The notes under the pieces: generated by a model
Told to the model about the DNA's origin: nothing
What the model saw: only the letters and a program-made list of their open reading frames with translations
Databases searched by the model: none
In this document: positions 44,866 to 53,047 of the stretch, piece by piece
How positions within the stretch are numbered: the stretch's first letter is position 1
How the letters are laid out: every line of letters starts with the position of its first letter
Origin: Thiobacillus denitrificans DSM 12475
GTDB lineage: Bacteria > Pseudomonadota > Gammaproteobacteria > Burkholderiales > Thiobacillaceae
Assembly (NCBI RefSeq): GCF_000376425.1
Contig: NZ_AQWL01000002.1
Span: 69,231-133,230 of the forward strand
Length of the DNA: 64,000 bases
Direction of reading: 5' to 3'
Position numbers and translations under genes: made by a program

Positions 44866-44990
44866 GCGGACGCGGAGATGCCCCGGTACCGGGCGGCTGC
44901 CGGCGAAACGGATCCGCCTGCGATCGTTTCTCCGGCGCCGACCACGGCACAGGCGGCGATTGAAGACTGGATAACCGAGGAGCGCATCCG

Positions 44991-45647
44991 ATGAGTCGAG
45001 CCGATTTTCTACTGTCGTCCCGGGCGGCCCTGGTCTACGCAGCGCTTGGCCTGATGGCCGCGGTTGCGGCAGGCGCGGCCCAAGCCCAGCCGGGCGCAAC
45101 CCAGACGGAAAACCGCAACCGCCTGGTTACCACCAACAGCTGCGTCAAATGCGATCTGGTGGGCGTCGATCTGGCAGGGCAAAACCTTCTCGGCGCCGAT
45201 CTGCGGGAGGCGGACTTGTCGCGCGCCGATCTGCACGGCGCATTCCTGATCGGCGCCAATCTGTCCAAGGCCCGCCTGGCCGGCGTCAACCTGAGCGGGG
45301 CGGTGATCGGCGGCACGGTCATGAGCGGCGCCGATCTGCAGGGCAGCAACCTGTCCGGGGTGAACGCCAACCGCACGAGCTTCACCCAGGCCAACCTGAC
45401 CGGGGTCGATTTCAGCGACGCCCTGATGGAGCGCGCCGACCTGGAAGGCGCGCATCTGCATGGTGCAAATTTCAAGGGCGCGGATTTGTACGAGGCCCGT
45501 TTCCTGTTCGCCGAAATGGCGGACACGAATTTTCTGGGGGCCAACCTGCATGCGGCCGATTTCAGCGAGGCGGAGGTGACGGGAATACAGACCGATGCCA
45601 GCACGACCTGCCCGGATTTGAAACCGGGGCCGTGCGTTTTTCAATAA
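44991..45647 (+). CDS. Secreted pentapeptide-repeat protein
   Basis: 218 residues with a signal peptide ending near GAAQAQ. A CVKC motif (NSCVKCDLVG) precedes about 25 A(D/N)LxG-type repeats (GADLREADLSRADLHG, GANLSKARLAG) that form a right-handed beta-helix. Two more cysteines lie near the C-terminus. Secreted pentapeptide proteins have few known roles; the CxxC could bind metal or form a cap disulfide. It may be a scaffold for the neighbouring cytochromes. The ribosome site is GAGGAG. Confidence 0.72.
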   Translation: MSRADFLLSSRAALVYAALGLMAAVAAGAAQAQPGATQTENRNRLVTTNSCVKCDLVGVDLAGQNLLGADLREADLSRADLHGAFLIGANLSKARLAGVNLSGAVIGGTVMSGADLQGSNLSGVNANRTSFTQANLTGVDFSDALMERADLEGAHLHGANFKGADLYEARFLFAEMADTNFLGANLHAADFSEAEVTGIQTDASTTCPDLKPGPCVFQ

Positions 45648-45686
45648 ACCCGGACGGCGACGCCCGGATAAACCCAAGGAAGAGAC

Positions 45687-46055
45687 ATGTATCAATTTCC
45701 CACGAGTATCCGCGCCGCTGGCGCATGCCTGATTCTGATGGCCGGATTCGCGCAGGCGGTACGCGCGGACGAACCCAAGGCGCCCACCGGGCAGGAGCTG
45801 GCTTTCGACAACCGCAAGGGCAATTGCCTGGCGTGCCATGCCATGCCGGGTGAATCGAAAGCCGTCACCAGCACCAACATCGCGCCGCCGCTGATCAGCA
45901 TGAAGGAACGCTTTCCGGAGCGCGCGAAGCTCTATGCCCAGGTTTGGGATGCATCGAAAGCCAATGCCGACACCCTGATGCCGCCCTTCGGCAAGCACAA
46001 GATCCTGAGCGACGACGAGATCAACAAAGTCGTGGATTACATCTACGGGCTGTAA
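45687..46055 (+). CDS. soxX: SoxX-type c-type cytochrome
   Basis: 122 residues. A signal peptide ends near AVRADE. The single heme motif is CLACH, and the Met ligand lies in LMPPFGKHK. The size and the C-terminal LSDDEINKVVDYIYGL match SoxX. With SoxA it forms the cytochrome that couples a thiol substrate to a carrier protein. No soxYZ, soxB or soxCD is in the window. Confidence 0.85.
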   Translation: MYQFPTSIRAAGACLILMAGFAQAVRADEPKAPTGQELAFDNRKGNCLACHAMPGESKAVTSTNIAPPLISMKERFPERAKLYAQVWDASKANADTLMPPFGKHKILSDDEINKVVDYIYGL

Positions 46056-46092
46056 TGGCGCGTATTCATTATCGACACCGTAGGAGAGAAAA

Positions 46093-46926
46093 ATGAAGCA
46101 ACTGATCTGGATCCTGTCCTGCCTGGGATGGCTCGCGGTCGCCGCGAATGCGCAGGCCGCACCGGAAGACGACCGCCTGAACGTGGTGAAGGCGGTGCAG
46201 AAGAAGTACCCCGAAATCAAGTTCGAGGATTACGTGTACGGCGCGCTGGCATTCAGCCCCGACGCCAAGGCCCAGTACGACGCCGTCATGACCTTCCCGC
46301 CTTACGACGCCGAAATCGAGAAAGGCGCCAAGCTGTGGGAAACCCCGTTCAAGAACGGCAAGCGCTACGCTGACTGCTTCCCGCGCGGAGGCAAGAACGT
46401 GGTCGGCAACTACCCGATGTTCGATGCCGACGCCAAGAAAGTGGTGACCTTCGAGATGGCGCTCAACCAGTGCCGTACGGCCAACGGCGAAACGGCCTAC
46501 AAGCACAGCGACATGAGCACCATGGGCCTGCTGACGGCCTATGCCCGTACCCTGTCCGACGGCATGAAGATGAACGTCAAGGTGGAAGGCAAGGACGCGC
46601 TGGCAGCCTATGAGGCAGGCAAGCGCTTCTTCCACCAGCGCCGCGGCCAGCTGAACTTTTCCTGCGCGGGTTGCCACATCAGCAACGTCGGCAACGTCCT
46701 GCGCACCGAATATCTGTCGATGGCGCCGGGCCAGGCCACCCACTGGCCGGCATTCCGCGGCGGCGACTACACGCTGTTCACCCTGCAGCGCCGCTATGCC
46801 GCGTGCAACCAGATGGTGCGCCTGGCACCGCTTGAAATCGGCGGCGAGGAATACAACAACCTCGAGTACTACCACAGCTACCTGAGCAACGGGCTGCCGC
46901 TGCAGGCATCGGTATTCAGGAAATGA
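46093..46926 (+). CDS. soxA: SoxA-type c-type cytochrome, single-heme form
   Basis: 277 residues with a signal peptide ending near ANAQA. One heme site, CAGCH, is present. The active-site cysteine that ligates heme as a persulfide is in RRYAACNQMVR. The N-terminal heme of two-heme SoxA is missing; instead two cysteines (YADCFPRGG, NQCRTANG) could form a disulfide, as in other one-heme SoxA. NLEYYHSYLSNGLPL is typical of the family. It would oxidise or conjugate a sulfur intermediate. Confidence 0.88.
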   Translation: MKQLIWILSCLGWLAVAANAQAAPEDDRLNVVKAVQKKYPEIKFEDYVYGALAFSPDAKAQYDAVMTFPPYDAEIEKGAKLWETPFKNGKRYADCFPRGGKNVVGNYPMFDADAKKVVTFEMALNQCRTANGETAYKHSDMSTMGLLTAYARTLSDGMKMNVKVEGKDALAAYEAGKRFFHQRRGQLNFSCAGCHISNVGNVLRTEYLSMAPGQATHWPAFRGGDYTLFTLQRRYAACNQMVRLAPLEIGGEEYNNLEYYHSYLSNGLPLQASVFRK

Positions 46927-46973
46927 TCCGTAGCGCACGGCAGATACTGCCCACTTATTCAAGGAGAACAGGG

Positions 46974-47300
46974 ATGAATGTATTTCGGGTTGCAGTCCGG
47001 ATCGTGGCCGCAGGAAGCGTGCTGCTCGGCATCGCGGGCCCCGCGTACGCGGCTGAAAACGCAGCCGGTGCGGCGTTGACGACCGATGCGGCGCAGGCGC
47101 TGTCGAATGCGGTGTTCGTCGTCGACCTGGCAAAGGGCAAGGGCGCGTTGTGGACGACGGCGGCCGGCGCTCTGACCCAGGCCCAGGAAGCCGCCAAAAA
47201 ACAGGATAGCGCGGCCGTGATCAAGCATGCCGCGGCAGCCAGCGAGCAGGCGTTTCTCGGCATGGCCCAGCTCGGTTACCCGCTCACCGTCGATCATTGA
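46974..47300 (+). CDS. soxK: SoxK-like SoxXA-associated small periplasmic protein
   Basis: 108 residues from ATG 46974, after AAGGAGAACAGGG. A signal peptide ends near AYAAEN. The mature part is Ala-rich and helical, with ALTQAQEAAKKQDSAAVIKHAAAASEQAFLG, the character of SoxK/SAXB, the third SoxXA subunit. Its position after soxA supports the name; similarity alone is weak. Confidence 0.55.
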   Translation: MNVFRVAVRIVAAGSVLLGIAGPAYAAENAAGAALTTDAAQALSNAVFVVDLAKGKGALWTTAAGALTQAQEAAKKQDSAAVIKHAAAASEQAFLGMAQLGYPLTVDH

Positions 47301-47448
47301 GACGGGATTCCTGCGCCAGCGGCCAGAACCGCATGGCGCGGGTGCGTCCTGACGTCTTGATGGCCTCGACGACTTGCGTGGCGGCCCGGGGCGGCACCGG
47401 GCCAGCTCGTGAAGGGCAAACAGTGACGTTGTCTGAGGAATCATAAGA

Positions 47449-48048
47449 ATGAAATGGGACTACCTGCTTTTCTATCGCTGGCTGGCCTTGAACATGGTGG
47501 GCTTCGCCATTCTTTGGGTGTTCCATATGAATGGCATGGTCGAGCCCGTTTTTCTGGCGGACAGCTCCTACATCGTGTACGTGATCGCAGGCCTGTTCCT
47601 GTACGGCATGGTGCTGTGCGGGTTTCGCGTCTGGAAGACGAGCCGCGAACTCAACTGGGTCAAGCGCGGCGACAAGGGCAAGCTCAAGGAGTTTGCCGAC
47701 AAGAGCCGTCAGTCCGACCGTGAAAGCGTGAAGGAAGCTTTCGAGATCAAGTTGTTTGCGCGCATCTCCTTCGTCAAGTACATCTCGTCCAGCCTGGTCA
47801 TGCTGGGTCTGCTCGGCACGGTGATCGGCTTCATCATGGTGCTGACCAACATTCCGGCCAATGCAGTGGGCGATGCGGCCCAGGTCGGCAAGCTGGTGGG
47901 CGCGCTCACCAACGGCATGGGCGTTGCGCTCTACACGACCCTGGTGGGCGCCATCACCAACCTGTGGCTGAACGCCAACTACAACATGTTGCGTACCGGG
48001 GTGGTCAACCTGATTGCCGCCATCCTGGAATCGGCGGACCCGCAATAG
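47449..48048 (+). CDS. MotA/TolQ/ExbB-like proton-channel protein (divergent)
   Basis: 199 residues with three membrane helices. The signature VKYISSSLVMLGLLGTVIGF and GALTNGMGVALYTTLVGAIT correspond to the two conserved channel helices of ExbB/TolQ. It is distinct from the ExbB encoded at 40351. It precedes an ExbD-like protein with an unusual periplasmic domain. The 148 bases before it contain no gene. Confidence 0.78.
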   Translation: MKWDYLLFYRWLALNMVGFAILWVFHMNGMVEPVFLADSSYIVYVIAGLFLYGMVLCGFRVWKTSRELNWVKRGDKGKLKEFADKSRQSDRESVKEAFEIKLFARISFVKYISSSLVMLGLLGTVIGFIMVLTNIPANAVGDAAQVGKLVGALTNGMGVALYTTLVGAITNLWLNANYNMLRTGVVNLIAAILESADPQ

Positions 48049-48057
48049 GCGTTCGCG

Positions 48058-48711
48058 ATGAGCAAGCATTTTTCGTTCGATGCCGAGGCCGAGGACGATT
48101 CCGACATCGTTTTCCGCGACGTCATCACCCTTGCGCTACTCGGGTTCGTGTCGCTGGTCGTCATCATGCTGCCCCACATCAATCCGCCCAAGCAAAAGCA
48201 GGCAGAAAGCAAGGAGATATCGGCACCCGGCAACGTGATCGTTGAGGCGCGCTGGGATGATCGCATCGACGCCGACGTCGATCTCTGGGTACAGGCTCCG
48301 GGCGACGTTGCCGTCGGCTACTCCAACCTCGGCGGCCAGGTCTTCAACCTGCTGCGGGACGATATCGGCTTTCGCAACGACGCGTCCAACCTGAACTACG
48401 AGAACGCCTTCTCGCGCGACATCCCGGCGGGCGAATACGCCGTCAACCTGCACATGTATTTCAACCGTGCCAACGTCTGGCCGCTCAAGGTCAAGGTTCT
48501 GGTGTCCACCATCAAGCCGAGCGGCAGTTCGCGCGTAAGCCGGCAAATACTGGTGTCCGATGTGGTCCTGAACAAGCCGGGCGAGGAGCGCACCGTGTTC
48601 CGCTTCAAGCTGGACGACAAGGGCGAACTGCTTGCGTCCAGCGTCAACGCCGCGCCGAAGGCCCTGCGCACCGACGCGCCCGGCGGCTACAACTTCGATG
48701 CCTACAAATGA
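48058..48711 (+). CDS. ExbD-like membrane protein with large beta-rich periplasmic domain
   Basis: 217 residues. One N-terminal membrane helix (about 20-42, DIVFRDVITLALLGFVSLVVI) follows an acidic leader, as in ExbD/MotB partners. The periplasmic part (60-210) is beta-rich, with ADVDLWVQAPGDVAVGYSN and IPAGEYAVNLHMYFN. That is not the ExbD/TolR or OmpA-like domain and resembles DUF2135-type folds. It should form a force-transducing stator with the preceding protein; its target is unknown. Confidence 0.6.
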   Translation: MSKHFSFDAEAEDDSDIVFRDVITLALLGFVSLVVIMLPHINPPKQKQAESKEISAPGNVIVEARWDDRIDADVDLWVQAPGDVAVGYSNLGGQVFNLLRDDIGFRNDASNLNYENAFSRDIPAGEYAVNLHMYFNRANVWPLKVKVLVSTIKPSGSSRVSRQILVSDVVLNKPGEERTVFRFKLDDKGELLASSVNAAPKALRTDAPGGYNFDAYK

Positions 48712-49253
48712 ACACCCTGCTTGCCCTGCTGGTCGCCTATCTCATCGTTTCCCTGGGCTACGCCCTGTTTTCGCTGCGGACCACCACCAGCCACGCCTTC
48801 CGCCTGACCGCGCTGCTTTATCTGGTGGCTTCGGTCGGCCTGGCGCTGTATCTCTTCAACCAGTTGCTGTCCCGGCCCAAGCCGATCGATCAGGAATATT
48901 TCTCTCAGGCCAGGGAGGCGGTGGTGCTGGCGGTGCGCCCGAAGGACGGCCAGGCGATCTATCTCTGGCTGCAGCTGCCGGACCAGGAGGCGCCCGCCTA
49001 CTACGTCATGCCATGGGACGGGCAGGCCGCAGGCGACCTGGAAATCGCGCAGCGCGAGGCGGCGCAGCAGGATGGACTGGTGCTGATGAACCATCCGTTC
49101 AAGCGCAACCAGCGTCAGGGGATCAAGGGCGACGACAGGGACAAGGTGTTCTACGCCACGCCGCCGCCGCGGCCGCCGCTCAAGTCGGGAGAAATGGATG
49201 GATCCGGCCAGGCCTTGCAATACCGTCCGCCGTCGGGCACTCCGGCCAGGTGA
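48708..49253 (+). CDS. Membrane protein of unknown function with periplasmic domain
   Basis: 181 residues, not recognised. Two N-terminal membrane helices (about 1-22 and 30-52) precede a soluble region rich in charged and Pro residues and ending PPPRPPLKSGEMDGSG. The ATG overlaps the preceding stop (ATGA), so it is the third coupled member of the ExbB/ExbD-like module. It is the last gene of the copper-oxidoreductase operon. Confidence 0.6.
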   Translation: MNTLLALLVAYLIVSLGYALFSLRTTTSHAFRLTALLYLVASVGLALYLFNQLLSRPKPIDQEYFSQAREAVVLAVRPKDGQAIYLWLQLPDQEAPAYYVMPWDGQAAGDLEIAQREAAQQDGLVLMNHPFKRNQRQGIKGDDRDKVFYATPPPRPPLKSGEMDGSGQALQYRPPSGTPAR

Positions 49254-49418
49254 TCGCCATGTACGCGTCCTGGTGGAAGCTTCGCCTTGCCGTTTTTTGT
49301 CCCGGCGGTTCGCCTGCCGGGGCCAGGCGATAGATATCCGCTGTCGCAGCAATGCGATGGCGTCGGCAGGGCGGGCGCGCGTCCCGGCCGGGGTAGCCGC
49401 GCGCCAGGGCGCGCAGCC

Positions 49419-51221
49419 CTAGCGTCCCGGCTCGGCCGTCGACCTCACCCGAATCACGGTTCCTTCGCGGCGCGGGTCCGCGGCGCCATGCTGCGCGCCG
49501 GTCGCGAGGTCGATGGCGACGGCCTGCACCGAGCCGATCGCTTCCCCGCATCCATTGGCCCCTGGCTCACCGGGTGCGGGATGTCCCAGCGTGCGCAAGG
49601 CGTCCTGGGAGGCGATGCTGAAACCGGGTTGCATGAAGGGCGCGCCGCCTTCGCAGCTGATTTTTCCGGTCGCGTGGGTCACCGAAAGGCGAGGCGCATC
49701 GATGGCCTGCTGCAGAGACATGCCGTGGTCGATCAGGTTGAGCGTGACGCTGAACACAGAGTTGATGATCGTCGCGCCACCGGGCGAACCATAGGCAGCC
49801 ACCGGTCGGCCGTCCTTGAGCAGCAGCATCGGCGCCATGCTGGAGCGCGGGCGTTTTCCCGGTGCGACGTCGTTGGCGCCAGGGTTGCCGCTGGCAGGGT
49901 CGGAAGCGGGCACGAAATTGAAGTCGGTCAGTTCGTTGTTCAGCAGGAAGCCGTAGCCCGGAACGGTAATGCCTGACCCCCAGGTGAACTCGATGGTGCT
50001 GGTGTAGCTCACCACGTTGAGCCAGCGATCAATGACCGAGAAGTGGGTCGTGTGCGGGCTTTCCTGCCCGGCCCGGGGCATGCGCTGCGGTTCCGGGGCC
50101 TGCTTGTCCCAGGGCAGGGGATCGCCGGCCAGCGGCGTGTCCATGCGGAGGTCGGGCCGGATCCGCGCTGCGCGCATCGCCACATACCCGGGATGCAGCA
50201 GGGCTCGCTGCGGTACCGTCACGGCATCGTCGTCGCCGCTCCACATCGCACGGTCGGCGAAACCCAGGCGCATGGCCTCGATCATCACATGCAGCGTCTT
50301 CGGACTGCCAAAGCCGTAGCCCTGCGATGCATCCCCGAGCGGAAAGCGTTCCAGCAGGCCGAGCATCTGCAGCACCGTGATTCCCCCGGATGAGGGCGGC
50401 GGCATCGTGGCGAGCGTCCAGCCCCGGTAGCGGCCGTACAGCGGTGAGCGGATAGCCGCCTGGTAGTTCCTGAGATCAGCGAGCGTCATGCGCCCCGCGC
50501 CGGCGGCGCCCAGTTCGCTGCGCGTGCGTCGCTGGGCTGCGACGAGCGCTTGCGCCAGCGGACCCCGGTAGAAAGCATCCGGCCCCTTGGCGGCGATGCG
50601 CTTGAAGGTTCTGGCGAGGTCGGGTTGCACCAGCCAATCGCCCTCGGCCAGCGCGACGCCGCCTGGCCGGAAGATCGCTGCGGTCTCGGGATGGATCAGC
50701 GTGCGGCCGCCGTCGTTGGCGATGTCGGCGGCAAGGAAGCGGTTGACGCGAAAGCCATGCTCGGCAAGCCTGATCGCCGGCGCGAGCGTGTCCGCCAGTG
50801 TCATCGTGCCCCAGCGTGCGAGCGCGGTGTCGATGCCGCGCAGCGTGCCGGGCACGCCGACAGCGAGGCCGCTGGTCGAGGCGAGCGAAAATGGCATGGG
50901 CTGGCCCGCGGGGGAGAACATGCCGGGGTTGGCTGCGACCGGCGCGCGCTCGCGCGAGTCGACAAAGAAGGTCTCGCCGGTTTTTGCAAGATGGATCAGC
51001 ATGAAGCCGCCGCCGCCGATGCCGGACGACTGCGGCTCGACCACGTTCAGCGCAAACTGCACCGCAGCCGCGGCATCGATGGCGTTGCCGCCCGCTGCCA
51101 GCATGCGCGCACCGGCGGCGGCCGCCGCCGGATGCGAGACCGCAACCACGCCGTCGGGCGAGGCGGCCAGCAGCGGCGACGACAAAAGAGCGAGGAGAAG
51201 CCAGGATGCGTAACGGCGCAT
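49419..51221 (-). CDS. ggt: Gamma-glutamyltransferase
   Basis: 600 residues. A signal peptide ends near LLAASP. The autocatalytic cleavage site and Thr nucleophile are in SPHTTHFSVID, and the glycine-rich SGIGGGGFML and GSPGGATIINSV segments match the family. It hydrolyses glutathione or transfers its glutamyl group in the periplasm. It lies next to the prophage and is unrelated to it. Confidence 0.92.
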   Translation of the reverse strand: MRRYASWLLLALLSSPLLAASPDGVVAVSHPAAAAAGARMLAAGGNAIDAAAAVQFALNVVEPQSSGIGGGGFMLIHLAKTGETFFVDSRERAPVAANPGMFSPAGQPMPFSLASTSGLAVGVPGTLRGIDTALARWGTMTLADTLAPAIRLAEHGFRVNRFLAADIANDGGRTLIHPETAAIFRPGGVALAEGDWLVQPDLARTFKRIAAKGPDAFYRGPLAQALVAAQRRTRSELGAAGAGRMTLADLRNYQAAIRSPLYGRYRGWTLATMPPPSSGGITVLQMLGLLERFPLGDASQGYGFGSPKTLHVMIEAMRLGFADRAMWSGDDDAVTVPQRALLHPGYVAMRAARIRPDLRMDTPLAGDPLPWDKQAPEPQRMPRAGQESPHTTHFSVIDRWLNVVSYTSTIEFTWGSGITVPGYGFLLNNELTDFNFVPASDPASGNPGANDVAPGKRPRSSMAPMLLLKDGRPVAAYGSPGGATIINSVFSVTLNLIDHGMSLQQAIDAPRLSVTHATGKISCEGGAPFMQPGFSIASQDALRTLGHPAPGEPGANGCGEAIGSVQAVAIDLATGAQHGAADPRREGTVIRVRSTAEPGR

Positions 51222-51396
51222 GGGTTTTCGGGATGGGCGACAGGCCGCAGCCTGCCTCGGCCTGCGCTACCCGTCAAGGCGTGGCGGCGGCTTGGCCGGA
51301 CAGCCAATGTTCATGAATTACGGGGCTTAGGTGCAATGAATGGCACACGGATTTCAAAAAATTCCAGAGTGGATCTTCTGAAACCCGCATGAAAAG

Positions 51397-51441
51397 TGGT
51401 GGCCAGGGGCGGAATCGAACCGTCGACACGCGGATTTTCAA
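51397..51441 (-). repeat. attL, partial tRNA-Phe copy
   Basis: Identical over 45 bases to 58364-58408. It contains only the 3' half of tRNA-Phe and so is not a functional tRNA. The integrase stop codon (51438-51440) lies inside it. Confidence 0.92.
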
Positions 51442-52280
51442 AGATCGTCTGGAATATTGTTAAGAACTGCATCGATCTTGCGGGCATTTTCGAGATTCAC
51501 GCTTGGCGAAAGATGGGCATATCGGCGCACCATTATGGCGGTTTTCCAGCCGCCCATTTCCTGTAACGAGTAAAGCGGTACCCCCTCCTGAACTAACCAA
51601 CTAGCCCACGTATGGCGCAGGTCATGCCAGCGGAAATTTGTAATTTGTGCACGTTCTAGAGCTTTGTACCAAGCGTGGGTCGTAAATCTCTTAATTGGGC
51701 GGTTCCTGTAGGTGAAAACATATTCCGCGTGCTTACCCTGACGGCGCTTGAGGACATCTAGCGCGGTATCGTTCAAACTGACATGCAAATCCTCATTGTT
51801 CTTGGTTTGATCGGCATATAGCCAGGCGGTTTTTCTCCGAAAATCCACTTGCTCCCAGCGCAGGCCGGTGACGTTGGAATGACGCAAGCCGGTAGCCAGT
51901 GCGAAGAGACAAGCATCACGCTGGTGTGGAAGGAGTTCGTCCAACAGCGTGCGCACCTGGTCTGGTGTAAGCCAGCGCACGCGCCGGCTAGGTTCCTTGT
52001 AGAGACGAACCTTGGGTGGTTTGGCGATCCACTCCCACTCAAAGACGGCGCGCCGCATGATGGAGCGGATCAAGGCCAGGTAGCGGTTGGCGGTGGTGGG
52101 CGAGGCCTGTTCAGCCTTGAGTTTGCCGATGTCGGCGATGACGAAGCGATCGATGTCGGCAAGGCGCTTATGACCGAGCAGCGGCTGCAGCCATTCAAGC
52201 TTTCTGCGATCGTGATCGATGGTACGTTTGTGGTTCATCTCTGTGAGCCACAAGGATGATGCGTCATTCCATATGTGCAT
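51438..52280 (-). CDS. int: Tyrosine recombinase (phage integrase)
   Basis: 280 residues. An N-terminal SAM-like DNA-binding region is followed by the catalytic domain: Arg in ATGLRHSNVTGL, HDLRHTWASW (H..R) and Tyr in VRRYAHLS. It integrates the phage into tRNA-Phe. The gene ends within attL, the usual arrangement for site-specific integration. Confidence 0.92.
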   Translation of the reverse strand: MHIWNDASSLWLTEMNHKRTIDHDRRKLEWLQPLLGHKRLADIDRFVIADIGKLKAEQASPTTANRYLALIRSIMRRAVFEWEWIAKPPKVRLYKEPSRRVRWLTPDQVRTLLDELLPHQRDACLFALATGLRHSNVTGLRWEQVDFRRKTAWLYADQTKNNEDLHVSLNDTALDVLKRRQGKHAEYVFTYRNRPIKRFTTHAWYKALERAQITNFRWHDLRHTWASWLVQEGVPLYSLQEMGGWKTAIMVRRYAHLSPSVNLENARKIDAVLNNIPDDL

Positions 52281-52302
52281 GGACGGATGGTAAAGTCAGC
52301 GC

Positions 52303-52485
52303 ATGCTATATGCGAAATTTCTTATTTTCTTAGGGCTGGCTTTGTTGGTGATTGGGCTGCTTCGCGGGCGTGGATCTGGAGCGAAAAATCAGCGGGTGCA
52401 GCGGTGGAAGTTGCTGAGGGATAAGCCGGCGGATCTGAAGGACGTGGTGTATCACCCGAAGGAGTGGCGGAGATCAAGAAAATGA
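52303..52485 (+). CDS. Small single-helix membrane protein of the prophage
   Basis: 60 residues, not recognised. One membrane helix (FLIFLGLALLVIGLL) is followed by a basic tail (GRGSGAKNQRVQRWKLLRDK). It is divergent from the integrase and on the opposite strand from the structural genes, so it may be an accessory gene. Confidence 0.45.
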   Translation: MLYAKFLIFLGLALLVIGLLRGRGSGAKNQRVQRWKLLRDKPADLKDVVYHPKEWRRSRK

Positions 52486-52487
52486 AG

Positions 52488-52898
52488 TCACCCACCAGTA
52501 CCTTGGGGAAATTTAGAGAAAGCTTCATACGTCTCCCATGCGCCCCACCCGTAAAACACATAGGCTAAAAGCACGCATGCGGCTGCGACTATATTGAAAA
52601 AAGAAGCTGATTTATAAAAAAAGCCTTTTCCCTGAAGTGTTGCGCGCTCGGATAAGTAAGTCATTCCAGAAGCGACCCCGACACTCAGCAACGCGAGGGA
52701 AAAAAGCAGCAACGGGCAGGCCAATAGTTTCACCTGATCGCTACCCTTCTGTGTTGCCAAGTGACCTATGAACGTAAGTAATGCTGCCGCTGTACCGCCT
52801 GTAATGAGGACGGCGGTTTTCACAGCAGCTAGGCCGGCCTGAATCGTGGATTCTCGCCTTGCTAAATAACGCAAATACGTGAGGCTGGCATCACCCAT
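52488..52898 (-). CDS. Prophage membrane protein of unknown function
   Basis: 136 residues with about three membrane helices (AVLITGGTAAALLTFIGHL, LLACPLLLFSLALLSVGVA, ASFFNIVAAACVLLAYVFYG). No match is recognised. Its place between the integrase and Zot, outside the coat-gene block, suggests an accessory (moron) gene such as superinfection immunity. Confidence 0.55.
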   Translation of the reverse strand: MGDASLTYLRYLARRESTIQAGLAAVKTAVLITGGTAAALLTFIGHLATQKGSDQVKLLACPLLLFSLALLSVGVASGMTYLSERATLQGKGFFYKSASFFNIVAAACVLLAYVFYGWGAWETYEAFSKFPQGTGG

Positions 52899-53047
52899 TT
52901 AGTTTTCCTCCTCTTTAGTACGGTAGTTATCTTACCCCGGGGGACATACGTTATTAACAGAAGGACATATCACACACCTTGTACGCTTAGGCCAACGGCC
53001 GGACGTGATCGTCGCAGGCCGGGACGACCGGCCTAAACGCTCCTACA
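52899..53047. other. Prophage noncoding segment
   Basis: The gap between the membrane protein and zot is GC-rich near 53000-53045 (AACGGCCGGACG, GGCCGGGACGACCGGCCT) with several self-complementary segments. It could hold the end of the coat transcript or part of the phage origin. No gene is seen. Confidence 0.35.

Noticed and set aside
51397-51441. A second tRNA-Phe gene at the left prophage end
   Set aside because: Only the 3' half is present; the D arm and 5' acceptor strand are absent, so it is attL.
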